From Aphrophora alni (taxonomy: Eukaryota > Arthropoda > Insecta > Hemiptera > Aphrophoridae): a DNA stretch of 64,000 nucleotides. The stretch covers positions 4,060,001 through 4,124,000 of the forward strand of contig OY740766.1 in the NCBI GenBank assembly GCA_963513935.1, given 5' to 3'. Below are positions 45,961-58,072 of this stretch, piece by piece (the first letter of the stretch is position 1; each line of letters starts with the position of its first letter). The notes below the pieces were generated by a model that ran no database searches, had not been told where the DNA came from, and saw nothing but the letters and a program-made list of their open reading frames with translations. The translations under genes were made by a program, and so were the position numbers.

Positions 45961-46998
45961 CTGCATACTGTGACAAAACGCATTTTCAACTTTAGTTTTT
46001 CACACATAGAAAAATAATTCTACCAATTTTGTCCATTGTGTGAAATTCTGTACATTTATTCAGAAAAATACGTTTCTATTAAACCTATCTATATACAAAT
46101 CCATATCAACTTCATTGACTTTCCAAGCGATGACAGTTGGCTTTGTTTTTGTTCCGCGGACAATGTTAGATTTAACCGATACAGTCATTGGTGTTGAAAA
46201 GTCATTAGGTCATAAAAACACCTCTCGACATTTATTCGATACATGTTGATTTGTCCTCTATACTGTAAATATTCTATTTATATGTAGATGAATAAACAGG
46301 GAGTAACTGAAAAACTGCTCCATTTTATAGCGAAATCGAGATTTAAATAATACTCATTTTTGAAGTTATGAGTCATTCAAAAAAACTTTCTGTATTTTTA
46401 CAGAAACGGTTGGGGGGGGGATGGGGGTACTGCCATTTACTAATAACATCAGTTTTACGAAATGGCAGTGTGTGCACACACACACTGTTAAACACTAAAA
46501 TATTGTCAGTTTGTTCCTCAAATTCACACCGTAGCAGTGGAACGATAATGAACGACGTTGAACCATTGTGCAAACTTTTTCTCTCGTCCAAAACTACAAA
46601 AATATTAGTTCGGTAGTTATCAGTCAAAAAAGTTTTTATGAACGATGGAAGTTGTTTAAAAATATATATTAAAAAAACTATTTAGTATATAAATATTGTT
46701 TTAAGACGGCTTCGAAAGCGTATAAACTTACTTAGATGGTGCCATGCACGTATTTTCAGTATTTGAAATGATTTGAATATTTAAATGACGTCAGTCAAGG
46801 TACTTTGCACATTTTGCAGGCAAGTACCTTGCACATCCATATCGATACCAATAATGTAAACATTGAAAGAAAAGTATCGTTAACAAAAAGTATCGGAACC
46901 GGGCGGTGGGGACATACTGTCAAGCATGGCGTATCAACGAGTCGACATTCCACTAGATCGACATCTCACTCTATCGACAAAGCAGTTTTCTGCAACAG
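45961..46998. other. Non-coding stretch
   Basis: Overlapping frames on both strands at 46368-46627 and a frame at 46805-47002 have no recognisable features. Confidence 0.5.
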
Positions 46999-47857
46999 GT
47001 AATAAATAATTTGAGGAATTCAATGGGGATTACACAGACGTCTTGAAGATCAGGATTACGCAGATGATATATGCTTGCTTTCGCAGAGATACACGGATAT
47101 GCAGTTTAAGTTGAATGCGCTGAAGGAAGTAGCTGAAGCGGCAGGACTCAAGATAAATCATCGGAAAATAAAGTTTTGAAGATGAATGCAGAAAACAGAC
47201 AAGCTCTAAACTGCGATGGAGAAGAAATAGAGGAAGTCAACACTTTTTCTTACTTGGGAAGTGTTGTTTCAACAAGTGGAGGAGCTGATGATGACGTGAA
47301 GACTCGCATTAAAAAAGCAAACGCCGCCTTTGTACAACTGTACCCGATTTGGCGAAATCGAAACATCTCAAAGAAAACAAAGCTTCGCATCTTCAACACA
47401 AATGTTAAGTCTGTTTTGCCGTATGCAAATGAGACGTGGAAAGTTACAAGTTTAATTACGTCTCGGCTGCAAGTTTTCATCAATAGGTGTCTTCGCCGTA
47501 TCATGAACAGTCATTGGCCTGAGATCATTACAAACGAGGATTTATGGAGAGAAACAGGTCAAATTCGGGTCAAACTGCAGATTCGAGAGAGGAAGTGGAG
47601 GTGGTTAGGACATACACTGAGGAAGCCAGACGGAACTATTGAGAAAGAGGCCCTAGATTGGAACCCGCAAGGTGTCAGAAGAAGAGGTCGACCCCGAGAA
47701 ACCTGGAAGAGGATCATTATTAAAGAAGCAAAAGAGGTTAACAAGACTTGGGGAGAAGTGAAGGCACTTGCTGGAGACAGTGACAGATGGAGAGCTCTTC
47801 TGGACGCCCTATGCTCCAATAGGAGATAAAAGGAAGTAAGTAAGTAATAAATAATTT
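46999..47857 (+). mobile_element. 5'-truncated LINE copy with 14-bp target-site duplication
   Basis: The 14-bp sequence GTAATAAATAATTT occurs at 46999-47012 and again at 47844-47857. Between them lies a LINE 3' part whose ORF stop at 47827-47829 is followed by only about 14 bp, ending in AAGTAAGTAA. A long variable-length duplication, strong 5' truncation, a very short 3' UTR and a tetranucleotide tail fit RTE-clade LINEs. The clade is inferred. Confidence 0.85.
47015..47829 (+). pseudogene. LINE reverse transcriptase, C-terminal half, one frameshift
   Basis: Starting in frame 2 at 47015, the peptide reads GIQWGLHRRLEDQDYADD, with an intact Y-A-D-D catalytic box at 47057-47068. That frame stops at 47162-47164. 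The rest of ORF2 continues one frame over: a 217-codon open stretch at 47176-47829 with FSYLGSVVSTSGGADDDVKT, KTKLRIFNTNVKSVL and WRWLGHTLRKPDG, a basic GVRRRGRPRETWKR linker, and a final DRWRALLDALC. A single small indel near 47150-47165 therefore separates two otherwise clean pieces, so the insertion is relatively young. The finger and endonuclease domains were lost by 5' truncation. It cannot move by itself. Confidence 0.85.
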
Positions 47858-50263
47858 CTTTTGTTAAATCAAATATACGAAAACAAGACCTGACAGTTCT
47901 AGACCGCTCGTCTAGAACAGTTGAATTGCATTAGCTAATACAAGCAGACAGTTTAATATGGTTATGGTTCCTATTATACGAATGAAAAATGTGTTTAATT
48001 AAAAAAAAAAAAAATAATAAAAAATAAAAAAAATAAATAAATAAACATAAATACAACATAAATTTGGTATAAATAATCCAGTAGGGCCGAACAGAACCCA
48101 GCATGAAGACAAGGTCAGACTGATCTATTTTCCCGTTACTAGCTTCCATGCATGCGGGTTGGTAATACCCAAACTTCCCTCCATCTGTCGATCCAGTAAG
48201 ACTTCGATCTATTCATACGCCACCTAACACATGCTAAACATATGTATTGTTCTGAGAAGTCTGTATTTAATACTCGATTCGATTCAAGCGACAATAGGGG
48301 ATGATACTCAAGATAACTTTTACGTCGGATGAAGGTTTTTAATAAGATATAAATAATTTGTGTGTACTTTGCAGAGATTCTTTACAACTCTGTAATATTG
48401 ATTTTAGCATTATAAATTAATTTTAGAGTTTATTTAGTTTAGTTTTTAGTTCCAATGTTAACAGAAGAAGAATCAATAACAGCTGTTTCGTCAGAAAAGA
48501 TATCAGGTAGTTGTCATTTAAAAAGAAAATGGACGACGTCTTTATGAACATAGCTTAATTTAAAAAAGGTCTAAACTTACTTCGCTTGTGCCATAAACAC
48601 GTTATCAGATATCTTTAAAGGCTATACTTTAATAAAATTTAATCAAAATCGTTAGAGGCTATTTTTATAAAGGTCTTTATTGTAGTTAAAATATGCACAA
48701 ATATAAAATTTGATTAAAATCGGTCCAAGACTTTCTGTGTAGAGCACTGCATAGACAACAGTTAGGTAGACGACAAGCGGTCATCCATCCTAAAACGGAT
48801 ACTTTCACAAACTTGACACAACAGTAACATAAAAATTGACTTCGATTAGAACTATTTTCTATTGAATTTTAACTGCTTCAAATTTATTTATCTTTTAAAA
48901 ACAGCTGTTCAATCGTCATCATATAATATGACTTGGAGACACGCTTTTTACAAGTTTAAAACAAACGAAAAGTTAATCAGTTGGACTTTGAAAAGAGGCT
49001 CTTTCGAAAAAAAACATCAAATTAATAGGTTGATCGATTAACAGTTCCACTAATTTCTGTAAATGTATTTTAAACTGACTTTCTCCATCAGTCTTAATAT
49101 CAACAGAATACTTAAAAATAATCGATTAGGTATATCGACATATACTAAGGACTGGGCAACACATAATTTCAAGGTCAACAGGTGTTTAGCGACTACGTCT
49201 AGTTTCTATTCTACGTTGTACGCATTTCTAAAACAAAACAGTTTAAATAATCACAGACAAGAGAATTACGTCACGTAATTCAATCAGAAAGTGTTCCTGG
49301 AAAACTATCGTCTTTTAATTTCTTATAATTGACACAATGATTTGGATGACTTTTTAATTTAGTAGTCGAATTAAAATTTAAAAATTTATTGGTGGTTTTT
49401 GTCACAAAAAATGCGGGTTACAAAGTTTCCGGGTAAAACGGAAAATGAGCATCGTAATATCTTTTTGGTATTTTCTAAATTATGCCTACTCATGAACTGT
49501 AGTTTCGTTGAGATGTTGCTTATATTTTGAAAACCTTTAAACATTACCAAAATATTTTAGAGATAATTTTTACTTTCTTCTTACGTATTCACGAATCTAT
49601 ATTGAGTTTTTTTGAGGATATAATTCTTTTGATGTCCCTTGAGTCCAAACTTGTTATTTCGAATGATGTTTGACGACTACAGGCCAAACGTGTGAACCGA
49701 TTTTAATTAAATTTAGTATGTAGGCATATTTTTCTATGGTTTAAATTTCATTGTAGCGGTTAAAAATCATATTTTTAAGTTTAACAACGTGATAATTTAA
49801 CCTTGTAAATTAATTTTTCAATGTAGACATCTAGTTAAATCACTTTCTCGCACAACAAAAATGTAGAGCCCTTTCATTTGATCAAAATCCTTCCACCCGT
49901 TCTCAATGTAAAATTTAGAAGGTCGTATTTTATGGAGATAGTTGTGGAGATTTTTTTTTGTTATTGATTCTGTAAAGTGTAAAAATACATTTCTGTAGTA
50001 ACATGTCTCTCATTTCGCTCCAATTACCGATAGAGGTTATTAAAGCGGTAATCTGTTTATATACGATATGACAACTAGGTCTACTAATCTATCAGCTGGT
50101 GTGGAAGTGTAGGATCAGCTGATTGATAGAGCATAGTCCATGCACAATGGATTATCATTGTTTTTGTTAATGATTTATTTAAACAACTAATTGTAAAATT
50201 TGAGACAAAGATACAGTAAAAATTATTCTAGATTATTATTTTTTTACTTTTTAGGAAGTAAAT
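47858..50263. other. AT-rich non-coding stretch
   Basis: An A-rich tract near 48000-48045. Old dispersed-repeat pieces with ATCAAAATCG near 48640 and 48715, and similar fragments near 49700-49920. No gene seen. Confidence 0.5.
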
Positions 50264-50390
50264 GGAATAAAACTCGAAAACAAGATCTCACAAAAATTAC
50301 GTTTACTTAATCAAACGCGTTTCAATGACCAAGTCGCCTTCCTCAGTGATACATGAGCTACAATAACTAAACTATAACTTAATTGTTAGG
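50264..50390 (-). repeat. Family B ribozyme-bearing repeat
   Basis: Minus-strand copy of the unit at 21130. It includes TTGTAGCTCATGTATCA, the motif, and GCGTTTGATTAAGTAAACG, then continues to TTTTATTCC. Confidence 0.7.
50310..50352 (-). ncRNA. Hammerhead-like ribozyme motif, family B
   Basis: GTATCA, CTGAGGA, A, GGCGAC-TTG-GTCATT, GAAAC, GC, GTT, TGATTA. The core is consensus (variable position 7 is G). Stem I ATCA/TGAT is four base pairs. Stem II has one mismatch. One extra base precedes stem II. Confidence 0.5.
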
Positions 50391-50539
50391 AAAAGTCTAA
50401 TCATTCCGATTTTCGCCAATTGTAAAATATTTTTTTCAGTTATAGGATTTATTTGGTAATATGTTTTGCTTACTATAATATATATGTTTTTCTCTATCTG
50501 TGCAGTTCTTGTTGAGGGGGGGGGGTTCTCCTACACAAT
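50391..50539. other. Non-coding spacer
   Basis: G run at about 50516-50526. Nothing else seen. Confidence 0.5.
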
Positions 50540-51080
50540 CAGTCCAATATCTTCACTGTCTGTAACTTGTCTCCCACATCCTGTAAGTTTCATGGCTCCC
50601 GAGGTTTGCAACATCACCCACCTTTTATAAGTTTTGCTCTGCCCTTTCTTCGTAAATTCTAAACCACCTCTCTCAATATTATTCGAAGCATCCAGTCTTC
50701 TGCCATTTTTTTTACTTATCCTTCATTCCCTTAGTCTTCACAAATCATAGCACATCCTCACACCCATCCCGTTTGGCATTCATCATCCTCTCTTAGAATG
50801 CGTTGTTAAAATACTCTGAGGGAACTTTCTGCTGATACTTCTAGAGTGTCTGAACCAAAGGTGACAACCAATGTTTCCTATATTTTCGGCTTCCTATTTC
50901 TTATTTAGCTACGATTCCCTGCCTGTATCGTTTCCTTTATTCCTCTTCTCACGGTATTATCATTATATATCTTTGTTTTCAGATAACTAAAACAAGAAAC
51001 CCTTTGAATTTCATTTCTACAATTATGATGTCTCGCACTCTTCTAATCTCTCTGAATTTGAAATTCTTTCCAGGGTGACA
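50540..51080 (-). pseudogene. Heavily decayed LINE ORF2 C-terminal relic
   Basis: On the minus strand, SYLKTKIYNDNTVRRGIKET then IQAGNRS (about 50990-50908) matches the conserved F-x-YLG...I+ARI-x-AGNR block downstream of LINE reverse transcriptases. KKMMNAKRDG at about 50790-50760 matches the later K-MNAKP-G-R block. Stops and frameshifts are frequent. It is the same broad type as the relic at 22790. Confidence 0.55.
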
Positions 51081-51699
51081 TGAAAGTGTCAGAATAGCTA
51101 AATATGTAAGTTTCTAATCGAGTCACTTAACAGTAGAAACTTCTTTTTTTTTTCTTTTTTTTTTTTTTTTAATCAATACTATGAATACCTACAGAGTGTA
51201 ATAAAACGTTATTGCCATTTACAATGTATTCCAAAAATATAAAAGTGTAAATTTTCCTAAACTTTTGAAATGCAACATTAATTTTATTTCTTTCATATTT
51301 TGACACTTTTCATGTTTTAACAGAATTTGATAGGTCCAACAGAAATTTGGTTTATTTGATATTAATAACAAAACAAATATACTACTCTAAAACTGTTACT
51401 AATTTTGGGAGTATGAAATACACACCTTTGCATTATGATAGTGGAATATTTATTCCTTAGGTTACAGGTAGCATTCTAAAATCATTTAGTCCAACTGTTA
51501 TGACAACTTCTTCTTAGCCGTAGAATTATCAGCCCAATATGTTAAACAAGTTGGTCTCTTGGACCTTGTGTTAAATTGTATTGGTAGATGAAGGGATCAA
51601 GGTAAATTTGTGTAAAATAGTTCGAGGTATTCTGAGCCTCGTAAATGAGTATATAACTATTTTCTTGAAACTGGCTAGGCCCAACGGGCCTCGTAGCTG
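51081..51699. other. AT-rich non-coding stretch
   Basis: Poly-T tract at about 51144-51170. No gene seen. Confidence 0.6.
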
Positions 51700-52797
51700 T
51701 GTATTCACTTCGCTCGTATCATTGTCTCGGTCCCAATGGGTCCGAAGCTATACATCGGTACTCTAGTGTCAGTGTTTCGGCCCCAACGGGCCCCGAAGCT
51801 ATACATCGGTATGCTCGTATCAGTGTTTCGGTCCCAACGGGTCCCGAAGCTATACATCGGTATGCTCGTATCAGTGTTTCGGCCCCAACGGGTCCCGAAG
51901 CTATACATCGGTATGCTCGTATCAGTGTCTCGGCCCCAATGGGTCCGAAGCTATACATCGGTACTCTAGTGTCGGTGTTTCGGCCCCAACGGGTCCCGAA
52001 GCTATACATCGGTATGCTCGTATCAGTGTTTCGGTCCCAACGGGTCCCGAAGCTATACATCGGTATGCTCGTATCAGTGTCTCGGCCCCAATGGGTCCGA
52101 AGCTATACATCGGTACTCTAGTGTCGGTGTTTCGGCCCCAACGGGTCCCGAAGCTATACATCGGTATGCTCGTATCAGTGTCTCGGCCCCAATGGGTCCC
52201 GAAGCTATACATCGGTATGCTCGTATCAGTGTCTCGGTCCCAATGGGTCCCTAAACTATACATCGGTACTCTAGTGTCGGTGTTTCGGCCCCAACGGGTC
52301 CCGAAGCTATATATCGGTATGCTCGTATCAGTGTCTCGGCCCCAACGGATCCCGAAGCTATACATCGGTACTCTAGTGTCGGTGTTTCGGCCCCAATGGG
52401 TCCCGAAGCTATACATCGGTACTCTAGTGTCGGTGTCTCGGCCCCAATGGGTCCCGAAGCTATACATCGGTACTCTAGTGTCGGTGTCTCGGCCCCAATG
52501 GGTCCCGAAGCTATACATCGGTATGCTCGTATCAGTGTCTCGGCCCCAATGGGTCCCTAAACTATACATCGGTACTCTAGTGTCGGTGTCTCGGCCCCAA
52601 TGGGTCCCGAAGCTATACATCGGTACTCTAGTGTCGGTGTCTCGGCCCCAATGGGTCCCGAAGCTATACATCGGTACTCTAGTGTCGGTGTTTCGGCCCC
52701 AACGGGCCCCGAAGCTATACATCGGTACTCTAGTGTCGGTGTTTCGGCCCCAACGGGCCCCGAAGCTATACATCGGTACTCTAGTGTCGGTGACTCT
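51700..52797. repeat. 51-bp GC-rich satellite, about 21 copies
   Basis: The unit reads TTCGGCCCCAACGGGTCCCG then AAGCTATACATCGGT, plus one of two alternative 16-bp ends: ATGCTCGTATCAGTGT or ACTCTAGTGTCGGTGT. The two unit types alternate irregularly. Because 51 is divisible by three and the unit has few stops, open frames of 255 codons (plus, 52091-52858) and 283 codons (minus, 51922-52773) run through it as 17-residue repeats. No promoter, domain or coding bias supports either as a gene. The unit contains a TTCGG...CCGAA hairpin. Confidence 0.95.
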
Positions 52798-55700
52798 CTC
52801 GACCAGATCTCGTAACTACGAGAACATCATATTTCCAAATTATATTTTATACAAATGACTTCGCTATTTGTCATCATAGAGAGATGGGATTGGTACCATT
52901 GGAGTAGTCATTGTACATAGAAATAAGTTACCATAGCAACCAATAACACAATTCATACTTAAAACAGCTGATTAATCCCAATACATTAAATCTATTCATA
53001 GTGACTAATGCCAGAGAGTGTGTTTAAATTTTGTTTTTTAAATATAAGAATGAAATAAAATTGACATTGCAAATTGTTTTTTTCGTTTAAAACAAATTGC
53101 ATGAAAATCGGCCCGGTGGAACTCCATATAAGCATTAATAGGGTTGTCACTAAAAAATCATTTATAAAATCCTCCAAAGTGTCTTTATAACTGTGGGTTA
53201 GGTCACACAGTCGTGTTCTATGTATATACTATTCTATTGAGCTTCAGACTCTAAACTGAGACCATCCTTATTACTATAGGTTGACGGGGCGCAGAGGAAT
53301 TCTTTAGCGAACTTATCTAGGCTCTGTTGAAGATCATTTTCTCCCATACTATGTGTTTGTGAGAAAGGAGAAAATAAAATCGTCAGAAACTGATGATTTA
53401 GAAATTTTACGAGTTAAAAGTATAATGCAAAAGTTTTCTTAGAAAAGTCTCGATGAGTTTTTAAATTTTGCTAATCAATAATTTTACCAAGAATCTATAT
53501 TGATCATTAATTACTGGCTGACAGCCTACGGCTGTTTGTTGACAACATTATCTTGGCACCATTGTGTGACCTGGGGAACTCTATATGTTAAAGAATAATG
53601 TTAAATATGAACTTAAATTTTTCCTTAGCGGGTTTCAAAAATTATAATTTTCGTGACTTATTATAGAGATCAAAATCTTCTCAAATATAGGTTATTTACT
53701 TTTTCTGAAACAAAAAAACATTGCCGGTAACTCTAATTTATTATGCGTTTTGGAATAAATTTATTAATGTAACAACCAGTAAACATTTTTGAAAAAAAAA
53801 ATGACCTCTGTATTAAGTAATGTGTTTTTTTACAAAAATTTCAATTAAATACAATTGTATTGTTTTTTAGAGTATGAAAACTTTTTTAGATTGTATTGAT
53901 TTTAAAATAACAAAAAAGGACGTCGTAAGACTTTCAATGAAACTTTATTATTGAAAATCAGCAGTAACTTCGAAATGATTAATTTTAAGAAGAATAATAC
54001 TAAAATGACGATATCTGGGTCATTTACTGACACAAACTGAATGGAATACAAATTTAATAAATGGAAATAACGAGTTCTAATAGTACAAATTAAGTACTTT
54101 GTAAATGTGTTTCCATGCAGTGAGTGTTACTACAAACTGTAAAATGCATTTGTACTGACAATTTGCAAAAAGAAACAATATAGTTATTATTTTTCATATT
54201 TTGCAAGTTGGAGGTTAAATAATGAAGTAATTAGAATCTATTTTTTAAAATAATTAATGATTTAAAAATTATAAGACCAAAGTTGTCGGCTTAGTATTCA
54301 CATGGTTTGAAATGTAACAAATGATAAGGCAAATGAAATTGGAAATTGCAGTCTAAAAACTCCACCGACGAAAACAAATTAAAAAGGAAAATCTAAGATA
54401 AAGTCAACGTTAATTTTTTTTTTAATATTCGACGTATTGAAAATAATGGAATTTGAAAGTGTGGGTAGCATTCAAAAGATTGTAACGAAACAGCTGAAGG
54501 CGTTAACAATTATTTGAAAATTTTCAATTAATGTTCCCATCTATGTAAATGTGAAGCTTACGATAGAAACTAATTTGAAAGAGATAAAACTCTTTGTTTC
54601 GTTTATATTGTTAGCTTTGCTGGTTTCGTTTATTATATATTTATTTTATTAGTTTTGCTGATTTTGTTAGATTTCTTGTCGTGTTTGTTTTTTGGTTTGC
54701 TTGTTTTGTTTTATTCCAGTACCTACAAAATAGGTATACATCTTGAATCTAGCTTCCCAGTACAGTCCAGTGCAATATTTTCTATCCTGTTTGGTTTTAT
54801 CAAGTTTCCTGCAGACCATGAAGTGATTCTTGTTCATTTTGCTACTAGGACTCTCGTATATAGTACAGATTCATGGTGTTGATCCTCTTCAAATGCTGCT
54901 CCAGTCCGATAGTCAAGCTAAATATAACAGCTGATTATTTTTCTTTCGAGATTTTAATTTTGTTTATACAAGTTAGGAAAGTTTTCATATGGCCTTCCGT
55001 CCATTGTCTGTTTCAATTTAATATTACATTTCTATTGAGTTATTCTTTTGATTTCTTTAATTTTCTTTTTGGTGTTTTTCTTTGTCAACTCATCCCCGGT
55101 AATATTACTCCTATAGGTTTATGTGTACCTCCATTACATATTATTAATAATGTTTTCATTATTTTGAGTGGTTTGTATCAGAGAGCTTATGGAATTACGA
55201 TTAAGTATAAACAAGGATAATTCAAAATTGTTTTTAAATTAAGTAGTCAATTAGTTTAATTACTGTGAACAAATATTACTGAACACAAATATCATATTAT
55301 GATAAAAATAAAATCATATTTGTAACACCATATAAATGTGTTTAGAAATTTAAATTTTTGAAATTATTGAGTGACACATTAGTACTTAATTAGGTCTACA
55401 AACACAATGTAATTACCAATAATTAGAAAATAATCTATTTGTTGTATAATAATTACAAGAGAAAATTGAAAAATATATTGCTCCTAAAGGCCTTCGTCTC
55501 AGTGTTAATATGTTTACTCAATATTGTTCATTGCTTTGTCTACAATAGTATTGGTTTTGTGAAAGCGTTAAAGTCTCTATTGTCAACAAAAGCGATAATT
55601 TAATGTGTTTTTATTGTAATCACATGTTGACTGAACGCTCATTATATCTTACTAATAGAATCAACATTTCAAATAAATAGATGATTTGTTTCTGTTTGTA

Positions 55701-56410
55701 GTAGGACAGTTTAATTCTAATTTATTGTTCTTTTATTTTATATCGGCTTTGTCCGTAACTCTGCCAGTTTGGAAGTTGAATTTTAAATGCATACTTTGGC
55801 TCTGTCCACGTGGGCTGTCCGATTTGTATTAGTAGTATGTGAACGTCGACAAATATATTATAAAAACGACATCCATTTAAACTTTTGTAGTTACATTAAT
55901 AAAATACTAAATACAAAGCTAATACATAAGCTAAATCTACTAACATTTCCATACAATTTCTATGAAACAATATTACTTTTCCAAATATATGTAGTAGAGA
56001 AATGTTTTGTGATGGGTAATAAATCGATGCCCTTAGAGTTCTTCTTAGTACAAAAATGGAATGATCCGAGTGGCCTGTTTTAATTGAATATTTTAAGCGA
56101 CCATTAACGATTTAGATACATTTTGTTTTGTTCCAAGGTAAGAAACTTTTCGATGATCATCGCCGTATAAAAAAAGGAAAAAAAAGAATATAAAATTAAA
56201 GACTAGTGGCTGACGAATACTCTAATAGCGTCATTGTTAGTTAAGAGAGGGATTTAACCCAAGATGAAGGTTCCCTCAAGATTGCTAAACCCGTACTCAC
56301 TCAAGCTCATACTCACTATAAGTGAGCCCTGAGGGTGATTTCGATACAGTTACGCTCACGTGGAGCTCAAGACGTTTGATAGTCAATTCTCCAATATTAT
56401 TGGTTCATTA
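52798..56410. other. AT-rich non-coding stretch
   Basis: Two successive hydrophobic frames at 54655-54882 and 54873-55220 lie in a T-rich strand and match no membrane-protein family I know. No repeat boundaries seen. Confidence 0.5.
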
Positions 56411-56417
56411 GTAATAG

Positions 56418-56835
56418 CAATGACTACATAAATACTACAAGACACGACATAGGATAAGGTAATAGTCTACGCTTTACGGGTGCTGTTCGTCACAAGTTTG
56501 ACACACAGCTATCAGAAAGCGCAGGTGCTTGACTGTACGCATCCCACTTGGTTGAGACTGTACAACTGTTGACACAGCATAGTCAGTGTTGTCAGTTCGT
56601 GTGCTGAGATAAGCGATTCTCGACCTTCCCTCGCATCTCTGGTCCCATATGTGGCATCAGTGCGCAACTGAAACATTGTCTGACCGTAGAGCCACCTAGC
56701 GCCAGTCACATCAACTTCAGATTCTCTAGCAAAGAGCGACAGCTCCACACCCTAGCGGGTATTGGTCAACTCAAGAATAAGCGTAGAATATTTAACATGG
56801 CCATGTCGTGTCTTATAGTATTTATGTAGTCATTG
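56418..56835. mobile_element. 418-bp TIR element with 7-bp target duplication
   Basis: Inverted termini of 33 bp with one mismatch: CAATGACTACATAAATACTA starts at 56418 and its complement ends at 56835. GTAATAG flanks both sides (56411-56417 and 56836-56842). The interior is GC-richer than the surroundings and has a 78-codon minus frame (56512-56748) without recognisable domains. Non-autonomous. The superfamily is unclear: CA ends suggest hAT, but only seven duplicated bases match. Confidence 0.8.
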
Positions 56836-56842
56836 GTAATAG

Positions 56843-57905
56843 TTCAAATCTTATTTCATTCAATTTTAGTGAAAATGTGAATATTAATAACTCAAACAAG
56901 TTTTGGTCGCGTTTATGATACAAGCAAACAAGTGGGCATTTATTAAAATATTGTTTCCAAGACGTTAATGTTTCCTTTTTCACTTTATGATTGACATCAC
57001 TGAAAGGACTTTAAGTGAACAGATTTAATCGGTTTTTATTATATTTTGGAGAAGGGCGAGTGGGAAAGTTAATCCCCTCCTTTTTGTACAGTATTTTCGT
57101 TCACCCTTTATACTTACAATACGTCGATCATAAAACATCAAAGGAAAGTCTTTTCTTCTGCGGGGAACTTCAGCCCTGGTTATTGATAAGGACCAGACGT
57201 TTGAACCGCTTAAGTTCCAGAATGGGAGTTTTGGAAAACGTGCAATGACTAACCGTTAAATATATTCCGTCGTTAATTACGCTTAGTCTCAACCTAAGTA
57301 ATCAACATGTTCTCAGCCAGCTTATAATGAGTTATAATTTAATTACTACACTAACTAATTACTATGACTTACTTATCGTTTAGAACTTACGGTTAGGGAC
57401 AGGGCATGATGGGAGAATTACGTTAACCCTTTAGGTCATATTATTTCCTTGTTAATTTTAGTCGGATGACCTACTAATGAATACGTAACACCCGGGGGTC
57501 GATCAGACTCCGCAATTACGGTTTATGTAGCCATTTAGATTTATCACACAAAAGTTAAATTAATTAAGCGCTACTCAAGTCCGCTGACTTCGGCGCATTG
57601 AGAAAGACTGTTTGCTTGTCTTGGCCACATGTGCGCACGCATCAGATATCTTATACCGTGATCTTAATACGGCGGTGATCCCTGAATACCCGTGGAATTA
57701 CCACACTTCTGAGGACTTCTACCTAATTAATATTTTACAAGTTAAACTACGTTTACTATATTTCTTTTAAGATTAAGATAATCCCTTTGAATATGATTTC
57801 GTGACTGAGACCTAGTCCTGTAAACAAGAAGATGATCAAGGTTTTCGAAACATACTGGAGGATTTCGTGAAATATTACTTCCGGCTCTGTGATTTTCCTG
57901 TATGT
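56843..57905. other. Non-coding stretch
   Basis: At about 57826-57856, GAAGATGATC precedes TTTTCGAAACATACTGG, faintly like the ribozyme motifs. No gene seen. Confidence 0.5.
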
Positions 57906-58072
57906 TAGGTTAGGTTAGGTTAGGTTGGGTTAGGTTAGGTTGGGTTAGGTTAGGTTAGGTTAGGTTAGGAAAGGTAAGGTTAGGTTAGGTTAGGTTGGGT
58001 TAGGTTAGGTTAGGTTGGGTTAGGTAAGGTTAGCTTAGGTTAGGTTAGGTTAGGTTAGATTAGGTTAGGTTG
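57906..58072 (+). repeat. Interstitial TTAGG array
   Basis: About 33 units of TTAGG/TTGGG, with a few AAGGT variants. The canonical insect telomere sequence in an internal position. Confidence 0.95.

Noticed and set aside
46368..46627. Overlapping 82- and 84-codon ORFs on opposite strands
   Set aside because: No features; overlap on both strands points to chance openness.
46930..46985. Short direct repeat of TCGACAT-type words
   Set aside because: Too few and too diverged to call.
51700..52797. CRISPR-like array
   Set aside because: The repeat is contiguous with no unique spacers, and the genome is eukaryotic.
51922..52858. 283-codon minus and 255-codon plus ORFs
   Set aside because: Products of the 51-bp satellite, which is open on both strands; no start context, promoter or domain. 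Kept as a finding, not as genes.
54655..55220. Two hydrophobic ORFs possibly forming a membrane protein
   Set aside because: T-rich strand gives Phe/Leu/Ile-rich translations by default; no chemoreceptor or transporter signature and no upstream gene structure.
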